Origin: Acidobacteriota bacterium
GTDB lineage: Bacteria > Acidobacteriota > Terriglobia > UBA7540
Assembly (NCBI GenBank): GCA_003165315.1
Contig: PLSX01000280.1
Coordinates: 1 to 55,710 of the forward strand
Direction of reading: 5' to 3'
Length of the DNA: 55,710 nt
The position numbers and the translations under genes were made by a program. Under the pieces are notes generated by a model. It was not told the origin of the DNA and did not search any database. It saw nothing but the letters and a program-made list of their open reading frames with translations. Shown here piece by piece: positions 8,786-19,461 of this stretch. The first letter of the stretch is position 1. Each line of letters opens with the position of its first letter.

Positions 8786-9161
8786 CTGAATGCACCTCAT
8801 CTCAAGGATTGGCTTCAAAATAGTTGAAATCGATTAGTACAGACACACTCCCATTGCCCTTCAAACCAAGCATTTATTGATCGCCCGGTGAGTCATGAAC
8901 CCGTCGGTTAAGCTGTCAAGATACGACGCAACTGCCCAATAGCCTGAAATTGGTTACCCATTCACAGATACGTCGAATTATGGCAAGTCGGATTGCAGAA
9001 ATTTTTCAGAATCGAAAAAAAGTTGCTTCGGACCGAAACACCGGTTGGGTGGGGGAGTTTTCGGTTGCGTGATTGATGCTGAGGACGGGGCAGCAGGGAG
9101 GCAAGCCAATTGCGCTGACGTCTGCATGGGATGACTCGATGACGGGATAGGAGGCATTCTT
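8786..9161. other. Intergenic region upstream of the DUF4331 operon
   Basis: Both neighbouring genes are on the minus strand, so this stretch must hold the 3' end of the DapA-like transcript and the promoter of the DUF4331 operon. It is AT-richer than its surroundings. I see no convincing gene, tRNA or strong hairpin. A convincing -35/-10 pair could not be chosen by eye. Confidence 0.4.
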
Positions 9162-10235
<1,074 letters not shown>

Positions 10236-10240
10236 TCTCT

Positions 10241-11266
10241 TTAATACCTACCGTCAACAACGTCGAATTTGGCGGGCTTGCCCAGGTTCGCGCCCCCTCG
10301 CTCAACCCAGTGGGCCACCCACTGCATCAGCAAATCGAGTGCGACCTCGGGAAGACCCAGCAGTGAGTGGCAGAGGGACGCATTCCCCAGGAATGCGCGG
10401 TCCCCCTCCCGGCCCTCAAAAACCAGCTCGCGATGGAACCTCCCCGCAAAGAATTCCGCAGCGCGACGGACGGAGACGATCTCCGGCCCAGTAACATTAA
10501 AGGCCCGCGCCGGGGACGCACAATGCTCCAGGCAACGCAGGGCGTAGGAGTTGGCGTCGCCCTGCCAAATCGCGTTCACAGCGGGAACTGTCAGATTGAC
10601 GGGCTGACCTGCAAAAACTCTGCGCGCAATATCCACCAGCACACCGTACCGCAGATCCACAGCATAATTCAGGCGGAAGAGCAGGCATGGCGTTCCGTAT
10701 TCCTGGGAGTAGTATTCAAAAACCCGCTCCCTCCCCAGGCAGGATTGCGCATATTCCCCGATGGGATCGGGCGCATCGGTTTCAGCCGACCCTTGCGAAT
10801 TCACCTTGACGAGAGGGTAGACGTTCCCGGTTGAAAACGCGACAATTCGCGAGGATCCGTAGTGACTGGCAACATAAGCGGGGATTATCGTGTTCGTGGC
10901 CCAGGTGAGGTCAGGGCGGTCCGTGGAACCAAACTTCCTGCCGGAAAGAAATAGGACGTTGGCGCAAAGAGGCAGCTTTTCCACCTCATACCGGTTCAGG
11001 AGATCGCAAGCGATGGTATCAATCCCATCCCGGTTGAGCGCATTAACCAACGTTGCCGAGGAAAACCTGGAAACAGCGATGACCTTGTGATGCGTCCCGG
11101 CGGCATCCGCTGCGCGCCTGATCCGCCGCGCCAGCGACGGACCCATCTTGCCCCCAGCCCCCAGGATGACGACATCACCCTCCAGACGGCGCACCATCTC
11201 GCAGTCCGCTGAGCTCGGCGTCGCCAACCGGTCTTCCAGGTGTTCCTCAGACTCAATAAAGTCCAT
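10241..11266 (-). CDS. NAD(P)-dependent epimerase/dehydratase (extended SDR)
   Basis: This is an extended short-chain dehydrogenase of 341 residues. The Rossmann motif VVILGAGGKMG lies near residue 32. FSTGNVYPL supplies the catalytic Ser/Thr region, although the usual YxxxK is not clear (the stretch after it is GEYAQSCLGRERVFEYY). I chose ATG 11266, because AGGAA lies 9 bases upstream and the 15 earlier residues look non-conserved. It forms a two-gene unit with the DapA-like gene downstream. A sugar or sugar-acid substrate is likely, but I cannot name it. Confidence 0.75.
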   Translation of the reverse strand: MDFIESEEHLEDRLATPSSADCEMVRRLEGDVVILGAGGKMGPSLARRIRRAADAAGTHHKVIAVSRFSSATLVNALNRDGIDTIACDLLNRYEVEKLPLCANVLFLSGRKFGSTDRPDLTWATNTIIPAYVASHYGSSRIVAFSTGNVYPLVKVNSQGSAETDAPDPIGEYAQSCLGRERVFEYYSQEYGTPCLLFRLNYAVDLRYGVLVDIARRVFAGQPVNLTVPAVNAIWQGDANSYALRCLEHCASPARAFNVTGPEIVSVRRAAEFFAGRFHRELVFEGREGDRAFLGNASLCHSLLGLPEVALDLLMQWVAHWVERGGANLGKPAKFDVVDGRY

Positions 11267-11520
11267 CAGCAGTAATTCCTGAGGCGGCCATCCACGCAGA
11301 TTTCCCCACATGATTCATGCCGGGACGTAATGAATGGGCACTTGTTTCAAGGCGACAATATAACATGACTCGTCCGGAGCACGTCGGCTTCGGAGTGAGA
11401 TCACAAATTTTTGCGTGAACCGGGTTCGCGGGATTGTGGCACGTGTTACAATCCGCTCGCACCCTGATGGGGCTCTTCCTCAGTGGGCGGCGACTTGGCC
11501 TCCCGGTTGAGCTGGCAACC

Positions 11521-12354
11521 ATGCAAATCCGACAGATGACGCAATTCGACATCCCAGCCGGGATGCGGTTGAAAGAGATCGCCTATTGGAACCAGTCCGA
11601 GGCGGATTGGGAACTGTTTCTCGCCGCCAACCCTGAGGGGTGTTTCGTAAACGAGGTTGATGGCCGTGTGGCAGGAACTGTAGCGACCATCGTCTACGAA
11701 GATCGTTTTGCCTGGATTGGCATGGTGTTGGTCGATCCGGAGTTCCGGAAACATGGAATCGGTACAGCGCTGCTTCAGAAGGCCATCCAGCATCTCGATT
11801 CGCGTGATATTCCCTGCGTCAGGCTGGACGCCACGCCGCAGGGTAGACCGGTGTATGAAAAATTGGGATTTGTGGACGAATATGAAATTGAGCGCTGGAG
11901 GCTGACGAGGCAAGCGGGACATGCGAAATCGGTAGTGTCCGCTCCCAATCTTGAAAGAGCCCTGCTACTAGACCGGGAGGTTTTTGGCGCCGACCGCAGC
12001 GGGCTGTTACGATCGATGGCAGAGTCGGCCCCGGAATTTGTTCAGGTTTTGATTGGGCACGCAGGCGTGACAGGATATTCATTGGGGCGTCGCGGATCGC
12101 ATTCAGACAGCCTCGGCCCCTGGGTGGCGAGAGACGAAGGTGCGACCGAACAGATGCTGGACACTTTTCTGGCTCGGTCTGGGAGAGAAACTATCGTCAT
12201 CGATTGCCTGAAATCCAATCCGTGGGCCAGAGGCGCACTGCAAGCACGAGGCTTCGAATTTGAGCGCCCACTCACCCGGATGCGGCGAGGCGCGAATATC
12301 CACAAAGGTCGCCCGGAACTTGTCTGCGGGATTCTCGGCCCTGAGTTCGGATGA
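11521..12354 (+). CDS. GNAT N-acetyltransferase with two acetyltransferase domains
   Basis: The first domain has the acetyl-CoA binding block VDPEFRKHGIGTALL (R/Q-x-x-G-x-G/A, here RKHGIG) at about residues 68-82. It is followed by the family's C-terminal half, in which GYSLGRRGSHSDSLGPWVA and GALQARGFEFERP mark the second, Acetyltransf_18-like domain. The start ATG 11521 gives a 277-residue protein that opens directly with the domain (MQIRQMT). The frame runs open upstream, but those residues look non-conserved. The acceptor substrate is unknown. It diverges from the epimerase gene and precedes the MFS transporter on the same strand. Confidence 0.8.
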   Translation: MQIRQMTQFDIPAGMRLKEIAYWNQSEADWELFLAANPEGCFVNEVDGRVAGTVATIVYEDRFAWIGMVLVDPEFRKHGIGTALLQKAIQHLDSRDIPCVRLDATPQGRPVYEKLGFVDEYEIERWRLTRQAGHAKSVVSAPNLERALLLDREVFGADRSGLLRSMAESAPEFVQVLIGHAGVTGYSLGRRGSHSDSLGPWVARDEGATEQMLDTFLARSGRETIVIDCLKSNPWARGALQARGFEFERPLTRMRRGANIHKGRPELVCGILGPEFG

Positions 12355-12463
12355 CGGACAACTCGAAGAAGAAATTGCAACTTCCAGGCTCTGGAAACAG
12401 ATAATCTCAGTCCTGGTTGATAGAGAATGCCAGAGTGATCCTGACCTTGAGGCGAGTGATTTT

Positions 12464-13723
12464 ATGAAAGATGCGGCGCGTGGCGGAATCTTCTACGGAT
12501 GGTGGATTGTAGTTTCCGCATCCCTCAACTTATTCCTGACCACCGGAATCGTTTATTATGGCTTTCCTGTTTTTTATCCTTCGTTGATTGACTCCTTAGG
12601 GTTCACACGGCAGCAGGCAACGACGGGCATTTTCTATGGCTTTGTGGTCATGGCGCCGCTGTTCGGATTGCTTGCAGGAGCGTTGATTGATCGCGCCGGC
12701 GCTCGCGCTGTCATTCTTTGCGGAATCGGCTTTGTCGGCCTATCCCTGGTATTCATGGGAATGATCGTTTCGGTGCGGCAATACTACCTGCTCTGCATCA
12801 CCGAAGTAGTGGGCTATACACTGGCGGGTCCCATCCCCAACCAGGTGCTGGTTGCCAACTGGTTCCGGGCTTTGCGGGGAAGAGCCATGGGCTATGCCTA
12901 CCTGGGACTTGGCGTCGGGGGCGCGACATCCCCGCTCCTGATCCACGCTCTGATCGAACACCTCGGCTGGCGACGGTCCTTCCAGGCGATTGGATTGGTC
13001 ATTCTCGTTGTCCTCTTTCCGGCCGGAATCTGGATCACACGTTCGACCCCGGGCGAGATGGGTTTGCTCCCGGACGGCGCCGAATCCGCCCAGGCTGCGG
13101 GCGGAGTTGCAGATGTGTCCCCGGTTCCTGTCCTCAAGGCCATCCGCACTCTGAATTTCTGGCTTCTGCTGGTGGGCAGCACGCTCACCATTGGCGCCAT
13201 CGGCACTGTCATTTCCCATTTCATTCTCTTCCTGAAGGATGATGGTTACTCCGCCGGCTGGGCTTCCCGCGCTTTGAGCATACTGCTGGTTTCGAGCCTT
13301 GCGGGAAGAGTGCTGGTGGGGCATATTGCCGACCGCTTCACGCGTAAAAACGTGATGGCCCTCTTTTACCTGATATTGGCTCTCGCCATCCCCGCGCTGC
13401 TCATCTGCCGCCACCCCACGGCGGTGTATGGATTTGCGGTGGCCTTTGGATTCGCCATGGGGGCGGACTACATGCTGATCCCGTTGGTCGCAGCGGATTG
13501 CTTCGGACTTCAGTCACTGGGGAAATTATTGGCGCTGATTATCATGGCAGATTCATTGGGCCAGACTTTTGGGCCCGTGATGGCCGGGCACATCTTCGAC
13601 ACGCGTCACAGCTACAATCTTGCCTGGGGTATCGTCACGGTGGGAGGAATTTTGGGCGCCACTGCAATTTATTCAATTTCGACAAACCGCCCGCGTGGCC
13701 CGGCACAAGGAGAAAGCGCTTAG
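12464..13723 (+). CDS. MFS transporter (oxalate/formate or monocarboxylate antiporter-like)
   Basis: This 419-residue polytopic membrane protein has about 12 hydrophobic segments. It opens with GIFYGWWIVVSASL, typical of the OFA/monocarboxylate branch of the major facilitator superfamily. The loop 2-3 motif is recognisable in LAGALIDRAGAR, and its second-half copy in VGHIADRFTRKN. The start ATG 12464 has GAGG about 11 bases upstream. A longer frame upstream overlaps the GNAT gene and is not conserved. Small organic acids are the likely substrates by family, but the substrate is not known. Confidence 0.82.
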   Translation: MKDAARGGIFYGWWIVVSASLNLFLTTGIVYYGFPVFYPSLIDSLGFTRQQATTGIFYGFVVMAPLFGLLAGALIDRAGARAVILCGIGFVGLSLVFMGMIVSVRQYYLLCITEVVGYTLAGPIPNQVLVANWFRALRGRAMGYAYLGLGVGGATSPLLIHALIEHLGWRRSFQAIGLVILVVLFPAGIWITRSTPGEMGLLPDGAESAQAAGGVADVSPVPVLKAIRTLNFWLLLVGSTLTIGAIGTVISHFILFLKDDGYSAGWASRALSILLVSSLAGRVLVGHIADRFTRKNVMALFYLILALAIPALLICRHPTAVYGFAVAFGFAMGADYMLIPLVAADCFGLQSLGKLLALIIMADSLGQTFGPVMAGHIFDTRHSYNLAWGIVTVGGILGATAIYSISTNRPRGPAQGESA

Positions 13724-13869
13724 TTGGCCTTGGAGGACAGTCCTGCGCAACTCCAAAGGGAACTTCCATCCAAAGGACCCCCCCCCTTGATGATTCAGTT
13801 CCCGCGACATTGAAAAGGTGCGTACCCTCGATAGGTTCCGCGCATCAAACAAAGTATGGAGGTGTGCCT

Positions 13870-14772
13870 ATGTATGCAATTATCGGTGCGAGCGGGAACA
13901 CTGGAAAGATAGTGGCCGAGAAACTCTTGGCCCATGGGGAAAAAGTACGAGCGATTGGGCGAGACACCGGTCGTTTGGAAGGGTTAAGGCAGAAAGGCGC
14001 GGAGGCATTCACTGCCAACGTCACGGATGCGGCGGCGCTGACGAAGGCATTTAGTGGGGCGAAAGCGGCCTATCTGATGATTCCGCCCAATAACACGGCT
14101 CCCAATTTCAGAGATTACCAGGAGCAGGTAAATGACGCGATTGTGGCGGCAGTGCGGAACTCCAGACTGGAGTATGCGGTGGTGCTCAGCAGCATTGGAG
14201 CCGATCAGCCAGAAAAGACAGGGCCGGTGGTGGGCCTGTACAACCTGGAGCAGAAGCTGAATGGAATCGCTGCGCTGAAGGCGGTCTATCTTCGCGCTGG
14301 GTACTTTATGGAGAACATCCTGCCGCAAATCGGTGTCATCCAAGATTTTGGCATGACCGGCGGCCCACTGCGCGGGGACCTGAAATTGGCGATGATTGCC
14401 ACTTGTGATATTGGCGCAGCAGCGGCCGAAGTGCTGTTGAAGCTTGATTTCAGCGGCAAAGCGGCGCGTGAACTTCAGGGGCAGCGCAATTTGACCTACC
14501 AGGAATTGACGACAGCGATCGGCAATGCCATTGGTAAGCCTGATCTCAAGTACGCGCAGCTTCCCCCCGCACAGCTTAAACCCGCCTTTGTGCAAATGGG
14601 CATGTCAGCCAACATGGCGGACCTGATTCTGGAGATGGCGGAAGCGCTGAACTCCGGACACATGAGGGCGCTGGAGCCTCGCTCCCCGGCGAACACCACG
14701 CCTACCCCCATCGAAACGTTTATCACTGAGCAGATTGCGCCCCGATTTACGGCCACTGCTGCCGGTGCCTAA
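13870..14772 (+). CDS. NmrA-like NAD(P)-binding protein (atypical SDR)
   Basis: This 300-residue protein starts MYAIIGASGNTGKIVAEKLL, the G-x-x-G-x-x-G NADPH motif of NmrA/HSCARG-type proteins and quinone oxidoreductase-like SDRs. LRAGYFMENI near residue 147 is the usual substrate-region motif. A strong GGAGGTG site ends about 6 bases before the ATG, which decides the start over a much longer upstream frame that overlaps the MFS gene. Such proteins act as redox sensors or reduce quinones and isoflavones. No active-site Tyr-x-x-x-Lys is obvious. It stands alone, converging on the TonB-dependent receptor gene. Confidence 0.78.
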   Translation: MYAIIGASGNTGKIVAEKLLAHGEKVRAIGRDTGRLEGLRQKGAEAFTANVTDAAALTKAFSGAKAAYLMIPPNNTAPNFRDYQEQVNDAIVAAVRNSRLEYAVVLSSIGADQPEKTGPVVGLYNLEQKLNGIAALKAVYLRAGYFMENILPQIGVIQDFGMTGGPLRGDLKLAMIATCDIGAAAAEVLLKLDFSGKAARELQGQRNLTYQELTTAIGNAIGKPDLKYAQLPPAQLKPAFVQMGMSANMADLILEMAEALNSGHMRALEPRSPANTTPTPIETFITEQIAPRFTATAAGA

Positions 14773-14815
14773 TCGAAGCGCTGATCAGAATCACTCAAAA
14801 TGGAAGGTGAATAGA

Positions 14816-14859
14816 GCCCGCCCGCCCGGCACAAATCGGTGATTCGCCGGGAGGGCGGG
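14816..14859. terminator. Strong GC hairpin between convergent genes
   Basis: The left arm (14816-14830) and right arm (14846-14859) pair over 14 bases with one bulge. The loop is 15 bases. It lies between the ends of the NmrA-like gene and the TonB-dependent receptor gene, so it may end transcription from both sides. A T tract is missing. Confidence 0.5.
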
Positions 14860-14870
14860 ATGCGAGTGCC

Positions 14871-17800
14871 TTAGAACAGCAAGTGCAGGTTCAGCATGAA
14901 GAAGCGCGAGCTGCCAATGGTGTGTTCAACCGACCCCAGGCCGTACTGCCCCTGGCCGGGAAGATAAGGGGGCGCCGAGTAGCCACCGAAGTAAAACGCG
15001 TTGTTATTGGGTGCGTCAAAGTCAGGAGTGTTGGAAATATTGAATGCATCCGCTTCAAAGCGCAGGTTGAAACGGTCTTTGATGATAGGGAACTGCTTGG
15101 CGAGGCTCATATCGAAGCGCACCTGGAACGGGCCTCGGAACATGTTCCGGCCCGTGTTTGAGAATGTGGACTCATAAACATCGCACCCCGACGCGTCACA
15201 CGGAGGCACTCCGTCCGTGCCAGGCTGAACAAACTGCGGGTAAAAATCGCTGACGTTCAGCACTGGCTTACCCGCATTGACCCCGGTAGTACCCTGAAGT
15301 TCCGCCTGCTTGGCCTTCACGCCTTGGGCAAGAGGGACAATGGGGTTTTCAATATAAACATCGGAGCCAAAGTAGAGGCTTCCGACTGATCCGGAGTAGT
15401 CATACACACTATAGGGCTGGCCGCTCTCGGCCACCGTCATTCCGCCAATCGTCCAACCATTCACCGCATAAGCCAGCACCTTGTTATCCTTGGCGAAGCT
15501 GGGAATTGTGTAACTGTAATTCACCAGCAAAACGTGGGTCTGATCGAAATCCGCCGACCCATAATTGGCTCTTGGAGTTAAGGCGTTGTTTCCCGTGACA
15601 AACAGGCCCAGACCGCTTTGTTCGTCCAGCGTGTGCGAGTAGGTATATGCAGCGGTCAATTGCAGCCCGTGAGAAAGGCGCTTGCGGACTTGAACTTGCA
15701 GGGCATTGTAGTTGGAGACGCCCTCGGCATTGTAGGTGACTGAATTCATGTCATAGCCAATATACGGCACGCGGAGAGGGGCATTGCCGGAATACTCATT
15801 GGTGGAGATGGGTTCCAAGGTGCAGCAGTTCGGGTATTGGCAGGGTGCGGTATTGGAAAAACTTTCGTAGCACGTTGCGCCACCGTACGAATAGATTTGT
15901 TCGTTTGCGGGATTCTGCGTCCAAAGCGGATTGGACGGTGTCGCGATGCGTGGCTCGTTAAAGGGAATAGGGAGGACTTCATGCTGGCCATAGTTTCCCA
16001 CATAGCCAATTTCAAACAACCAGTCATTGGAAAGCTGGTACTGAAGATCAAAGGTCCAGTTCTGGGTGTAAGGCAGCTTGTTGTTGATGTCATAACCCGC
16101 AAATGTGAAGGGACCAGAAAGGTTGCCACCCGGCCAGCATCCAGGATAACCGCAGGCGGTTTGGGAAAAATTGGGCAATTGGGCCAGATAGGCGGCAGCG
16201 CTCGCGGTGGGGGGCGGCGGCGCCGTGGTACCAAAGGGCGCAGACGCGGTTGCTCCCGAGGAGGCAGATACGGGCTCAACAAACGGCGGAGCTAGGGTCA
16301 CACCAAAAGGACCATTAAAGCCGGAGCCTGCACCGGCCGAGAAATAGCTGAACAGCTCGCCGCGATCATAGTACATGCCGTAGCCGGCGCGCACGGTTAG
16401 CTTCGCCATGGGCGTCCAAGCGATGCCGACGCGCGGAGCAAAGCCCCACTGGCGGTGGTTCATGAGTGAATCACTGGCTCCCGGCGTGGCGTTCGCGTTG
16501 TTTCCCGCAATTTCCAAGCCGGAGGAAATGATGGTGTCTGAGGCCACATCATAGGAGTACTTGCTGGCGTCGAACCCGGTCAGCCGGCCGTATTTTTCTG
16601 TGAGCGGCCCGTCGTAGTCCCAGCGGATGCCGCCGGTCAACGTCAGGTTGCTGCGCAGCTTGAAGTTATCGTTAATATAAACGCCCGCGGTATCGGACCG
16701 GTAATAGCGGCTGGCCGAACCCGAAAACGCATCACCATTGTGCACCGTTCCTTCCACAAAAGTCTCAAAGGTCTTGAAGTTCACGATGTCGGTGCCCGTA
16801 TTGTTGTTGATGATATTGAGCTGCGTGTGGTCCCATTGTCCACCGATCGCAATGGTATTCCGCCCTTTCACCCAGTTGAGCTGAGATTCGGCCTCCCACT
16901 GATTTTGGAACATTCCGGCATCGCCAAAACTGGTGCTGGGGCCGAACTGGATATCGCCGCCAATCGTAGGGTCGATCGTGGAGATTTCGAGCTGGGGAAA
17001 CTTGGTAGCGCCAAGCAGGTTCATCCCAATCTGGCTCGGAGTAAAATCCTGTCCCGTATGCGAGTAAGCCAGCATTCGCGTGAAGCCAAAATGCTGCTCC
17101 CAGGTGAGGTTGGGCGACACAATATTGGTGTTGGCGAGCGAAAACACCTGGCTACCCGCAGAAAGCGTCTGGGGGAACCCCAACAGGACGCCGGCAGCGC
17201 CCACCGGACTACTGCTTGGGTCGGTCTGAACATAGTATTTTCCCGACAAATGATCTTTATCCGTTAGTGCGATGTCCAAGCCAGCGGTTCCCTGGTCGAC
17301 ATCGGCCTTCGTGTTGGGTCCCTGGACGATGGCATCATAGCCGAGCGTATTGTAGTTAATTGCCGGGTTCGGGTTCGGAATGAGGAATTGTCCATTGGGA
17401 AGTTTGGCTTGCAAAATGTTCTGCGCCACGGTGCTGACCTGGGTGGGAGAGAACGAAGTTGTGCCGTAGGTAGAATTAACCGCTTGAGCAATTCCGCCGG
17501 CGCTTCGGTCGCTGGTTAGACCCAGCGGCACGGTGACGTCCTTGGTGGAGTCCGACGCATCGGAGATGCGAACTCCCTGGTAGGAAACGAAGTAAAAAAC
17601 CTTGTCCTTCTTGATGGGGCCACCGAGGGTAGCGCCAAATTGGTTGCGATTCATGAACGGAGTAGAAAGGTTCACGGCGTTATAAAAGAACGGCGCGGCG
17701 TTCATGACGCTGTTTTGCCATTGTTCCCACGCCGATCCGTGCATCTGGTTGGTGCCCGATTTGGTCAGCACGCCGATGTGCGCACCGCTGCTGTTGCCTT

Positions 17801-18635
17801 GCGTGGCGTCATACATGGCGGCATTTACAGCAATTTCCTGGATAGCGTCGGGAGGAGGAGTGGGCAAGGCCTGGCCAATGGCGCCGTACACGGAAGTGTT
17901 GGTTTGAAGCGCGCCACCCGCACCGAAACTCTCACCGATATTAAATGTGAAGCGATTCTCTCCCACCGAACTGGTGGAGTTTCCATTAAAGAGGTTGTTG
18001 GTGCTGACGCCGTTTAGCGAAAAGCTATTGCTAGTGTCGCGATTGCCGTTGGCCCAGATCGCCTGATTGCCGAGCCCAGCGTTACTTCCGCCGCCTTCTA
18101 GAAAATCCGCGTGCACGCCCGGAGCCAATATCGCCAATTGCGTAAAGCTGCCTGTGCCGAGCGGAGTGTCCTGAATGGTGGCCTGATCAACAACATAGCC
18201 GTTGGTGGTATCCGTCTGATTCATCAGAGCAACGGCGGTGACTTCCACCGTCGTGCTGACAGCCCCGACCTTCAGGGCGCCGTCCACCGTGGTGGTGCGG
18301 TCACTGGTAACCAGAACCTCAGTATGGGTTTCCGTCTCAAACCCAGCCTTCGAGATGCTTAATGTGTAAGTTCCGACAGGAAGATTGGATATAGAATAGG
18401 AACCATTGGACTTGGAATGCGCCGTCACCTCAAAATTGGTGGCCACATTGTGCGCCTTCACCATGGCATCTTGCACAGAGGCGCCCGAGGTATCCAAAAT
18501 TGTCCCGGTTATGGCTCCGACGGTCTGTTGTGCCTGGCAACGGACTTGCCAGCCAATGAGCACGAAAAGTGTCAAAGCAGCAACCAGCAATCGGTTCCGC
18601 AACAGGCTGAAATGCCAGTTCGTCTCTAATTTCAT
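14871..18635 (-). CDS. TonB-dependent receptor with carboxypeptidase-regulatory-like domain
   Basis: This 1,254-residue outer-membrane protein starts with a signal peptide (about residues 12-35, ending CQA/Q). A CarboxypepD_reg-like beta-sandwich follows (GAITGTILDTSGA to about residue 125, with SNLPVGTYTLSI and FETETHTEV). The plug domain lies roughly between residues 130 and 330. The long beta-barrel ends in the Phe-terminated strand FFMLNLHLLF. This architecture (Oar/SusC-like) is expanded in acidobacteria and handles glycans, peptides or siderophores. I see no SusD partner nearby, in keeping with acidobacterial receptors. The ligand is unknown. An 826-base region upstream carries its promoter. 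Confidence 0.9.
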   Translation of the reverse strand: MKLETNWHFSLLRNRLLVAALTLFVLIGWQVRCQAQQTVGAITGTILDTSGASVQDAMVKAHNVATNFEVTAHSKSNGSYSISNLPVGTYTLSISKAGFETETHTEVLVTSDRTTTVDGALKVGAVSTTVEVTAVALMNQTDTTNGYVVDQATIQDTPLGTGSFTQLAILAPGVHADFLEGGGSNAGLGNQAIWANGNRDTSNSFSLNGVSTNNLFNGNSTSSVGENRFTFNIGESFGAGGALQTNTSVYGAIGQALPTPPPDAIQEIAVNAAMYDATQGNSSGAHIGVLTKSGTNQMHGSAWEQWQNSVMNAAPFFYNAVNLSTPFMNRNQFGATLGGPIKKDKVFYFVSYQGVRISDASDSTKDVTVPLGLTSDRSAGGIAQAVNSTYGTTSFSPTQVSTVAQNILQAKLPNGQFLIPNPNPAINYNTLGYDAIVQGPNTKADVDQGTAGLDIALTDKDHLSGKYYVQTDPSSSPVGAAGVLLGFPQTLSAGSQVFSLANTNIVSPNLTWEQHFGFTRMLAYSHTGQDFTPSQIGMNLLGATKFPQLEISTIDPTIGGDIQFGPSTSFGDAGMFQNQWEAESQLNWVKGRNTIAIGGQWDHTQLNIINNNTGTDIVNFKTFETFVEGTVHNGDAFSGSASRYYRSDTAGVYINDNFKLRSNLTLTGGIRWDYDGPLTEKYGRLTGFDASKYSYDVASDTIISSGLEIAGNNANATPGASDSLMNHRQWGFAPRVGIAWTPMAKLTVRAGYGMYYDRGELFSYFSAGAGSGFNGPFGVTLAPPFVEPVSASSGATASAPFGTTAPPPPTASAAAYLAQLPNFSQTACGYPGCWPGGNLSGPFTFAGYDINNKLPYTQNWTFDLQYQLSNDWLFEIGYVGNYGQHEVLPIPFNEPRIATPSNPLWTQNPANEQIYSYGGATCYESFSNTAPCQYPNCCTLEPISTNEYSGNAPLRVPYIGYDMNSVTYNAEGVSNYNALQVQVRKRLSHGLQLTAAYTYSHTLDEQSGLGLFVTGNNALTPRANYGSADFDQTHVLLVNYSYTIPSFAKDNKVLAYAVNGWTIGGMTVAESGQPYSVYDYSGSVGSLYFGSDVYIENPIVPLAQGVKAKQAELQGTTGVNAGKPVLNVSDFYPQFVQPGTDGVPPCDASGCDVYESTFSNTGRNMFRGPFQVRFDMSLAKQFPIIKDRFNLRFEADAFNISNTPDFDAPNNNAFYFGGYSAPPYLPGQGQYGLGSVEHTIGSSRFFMLNLHLLF

Positions 18636-19461
18636 ATTCTTCCTCTTCTTCCTTGTAATTTCCTACCGAGCCGGGGCAGGATCCGGAGATATTTTTTGCC
18701 GACTTCCAATCGTGTTCCGAATCACTTGTGTAACACCCCAATTCTAAGCCGAGGCCTATTAAGGGTTGCACTACGAGACTGTGAAATCCCGGTTACCTTC
18801 TCCCCCCGTTAAATTGTTTCCTGTAAGGTTGAATCCTTATACACGCAAACTTAAGTCCAAACTCCCGGAAATTGAGAGTTGCTGTAAGTATCTGAAATTA
18901 CATAAGCCAAACCGACACCGTCTTTTCATTTCAGTATGGCTCTATGAGATATGGTAGGCAGACTCCATTTCCCCATATCAATCATGTTTGGAGGAAAATC
19001 AATGTTACGCCAATGTAAATGCTGCCATATGGGCGTGTGCATTTGGAGGGTTCCGGTTTAACATCCATGGGATATCGGCCTAATCGCAACATTTTATTGA
19101 TGATATCCCATAAAAATAATTTCTAATTGCCGCCCTCCAAGATGGAGAATCGCAGAATCAATCAGCCAATCCTCGGTGCGCTTCTCCGTGGAGTTCCATA
19201 AAACTTGTTTATGACTATGACAACGTTTTATTTGGGTATTTAGTCGTGTTTGGAACTAAAGCCCCCCCGACTCTCGTGAGGCGCTCATGACAAGGGGGGA
19301 GGTATGTGGATGACGAATTCAGGCAAGGTGGAAGGGATGGGGCCGACCAATCTCAAAATCGTGCCCCACCATGATTTCAAAAGGTCTTTACCGGGAAGGA
19401 GATCTGCTATCGCAGAATCCTTACGAGAGCAGGCGCGTGTGTTCAGGCAAATAGGGGGTCA
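18636..19461. other. Long AT-rich intergenic region upstream of the receptor gene
   Basis: This stretch separates the minus-strand receptor gene from the 3' end of the pyrR-like gene. It is clearly AT-richer than its neighbours. It contains a 10-bp inverted repeat at 19067-19111 and a loose C7...G6 hairpin near 19261-19299. The short frames here show no family features, so I regard it as regulatory or remnant sequence. Confidence 0.5.
19067..19111. promoter_or_regulatory. Perfect 10-bp inverted repeat, possible operator or hairpin
   Basis: ATGGGATATC (19067-19076) and GATATCCCAT (19102-19111) are exact inverse copies separated by 25 bases of AT-rich sequence. An A/T-rich run (TAAAAATAATTT) follows the right arm. 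It could be a binding site for a dimeric regulator of the receptor gene or a terminator for pyrR read from the right. Neither can be proven here. Confidence 0.35.

Noticed and set aside
18766..18957. Short plus-strand frame in the receptor leader
   Set aside because: It is 63 codons in AT-rich DNA, without a ribosome site or family match.
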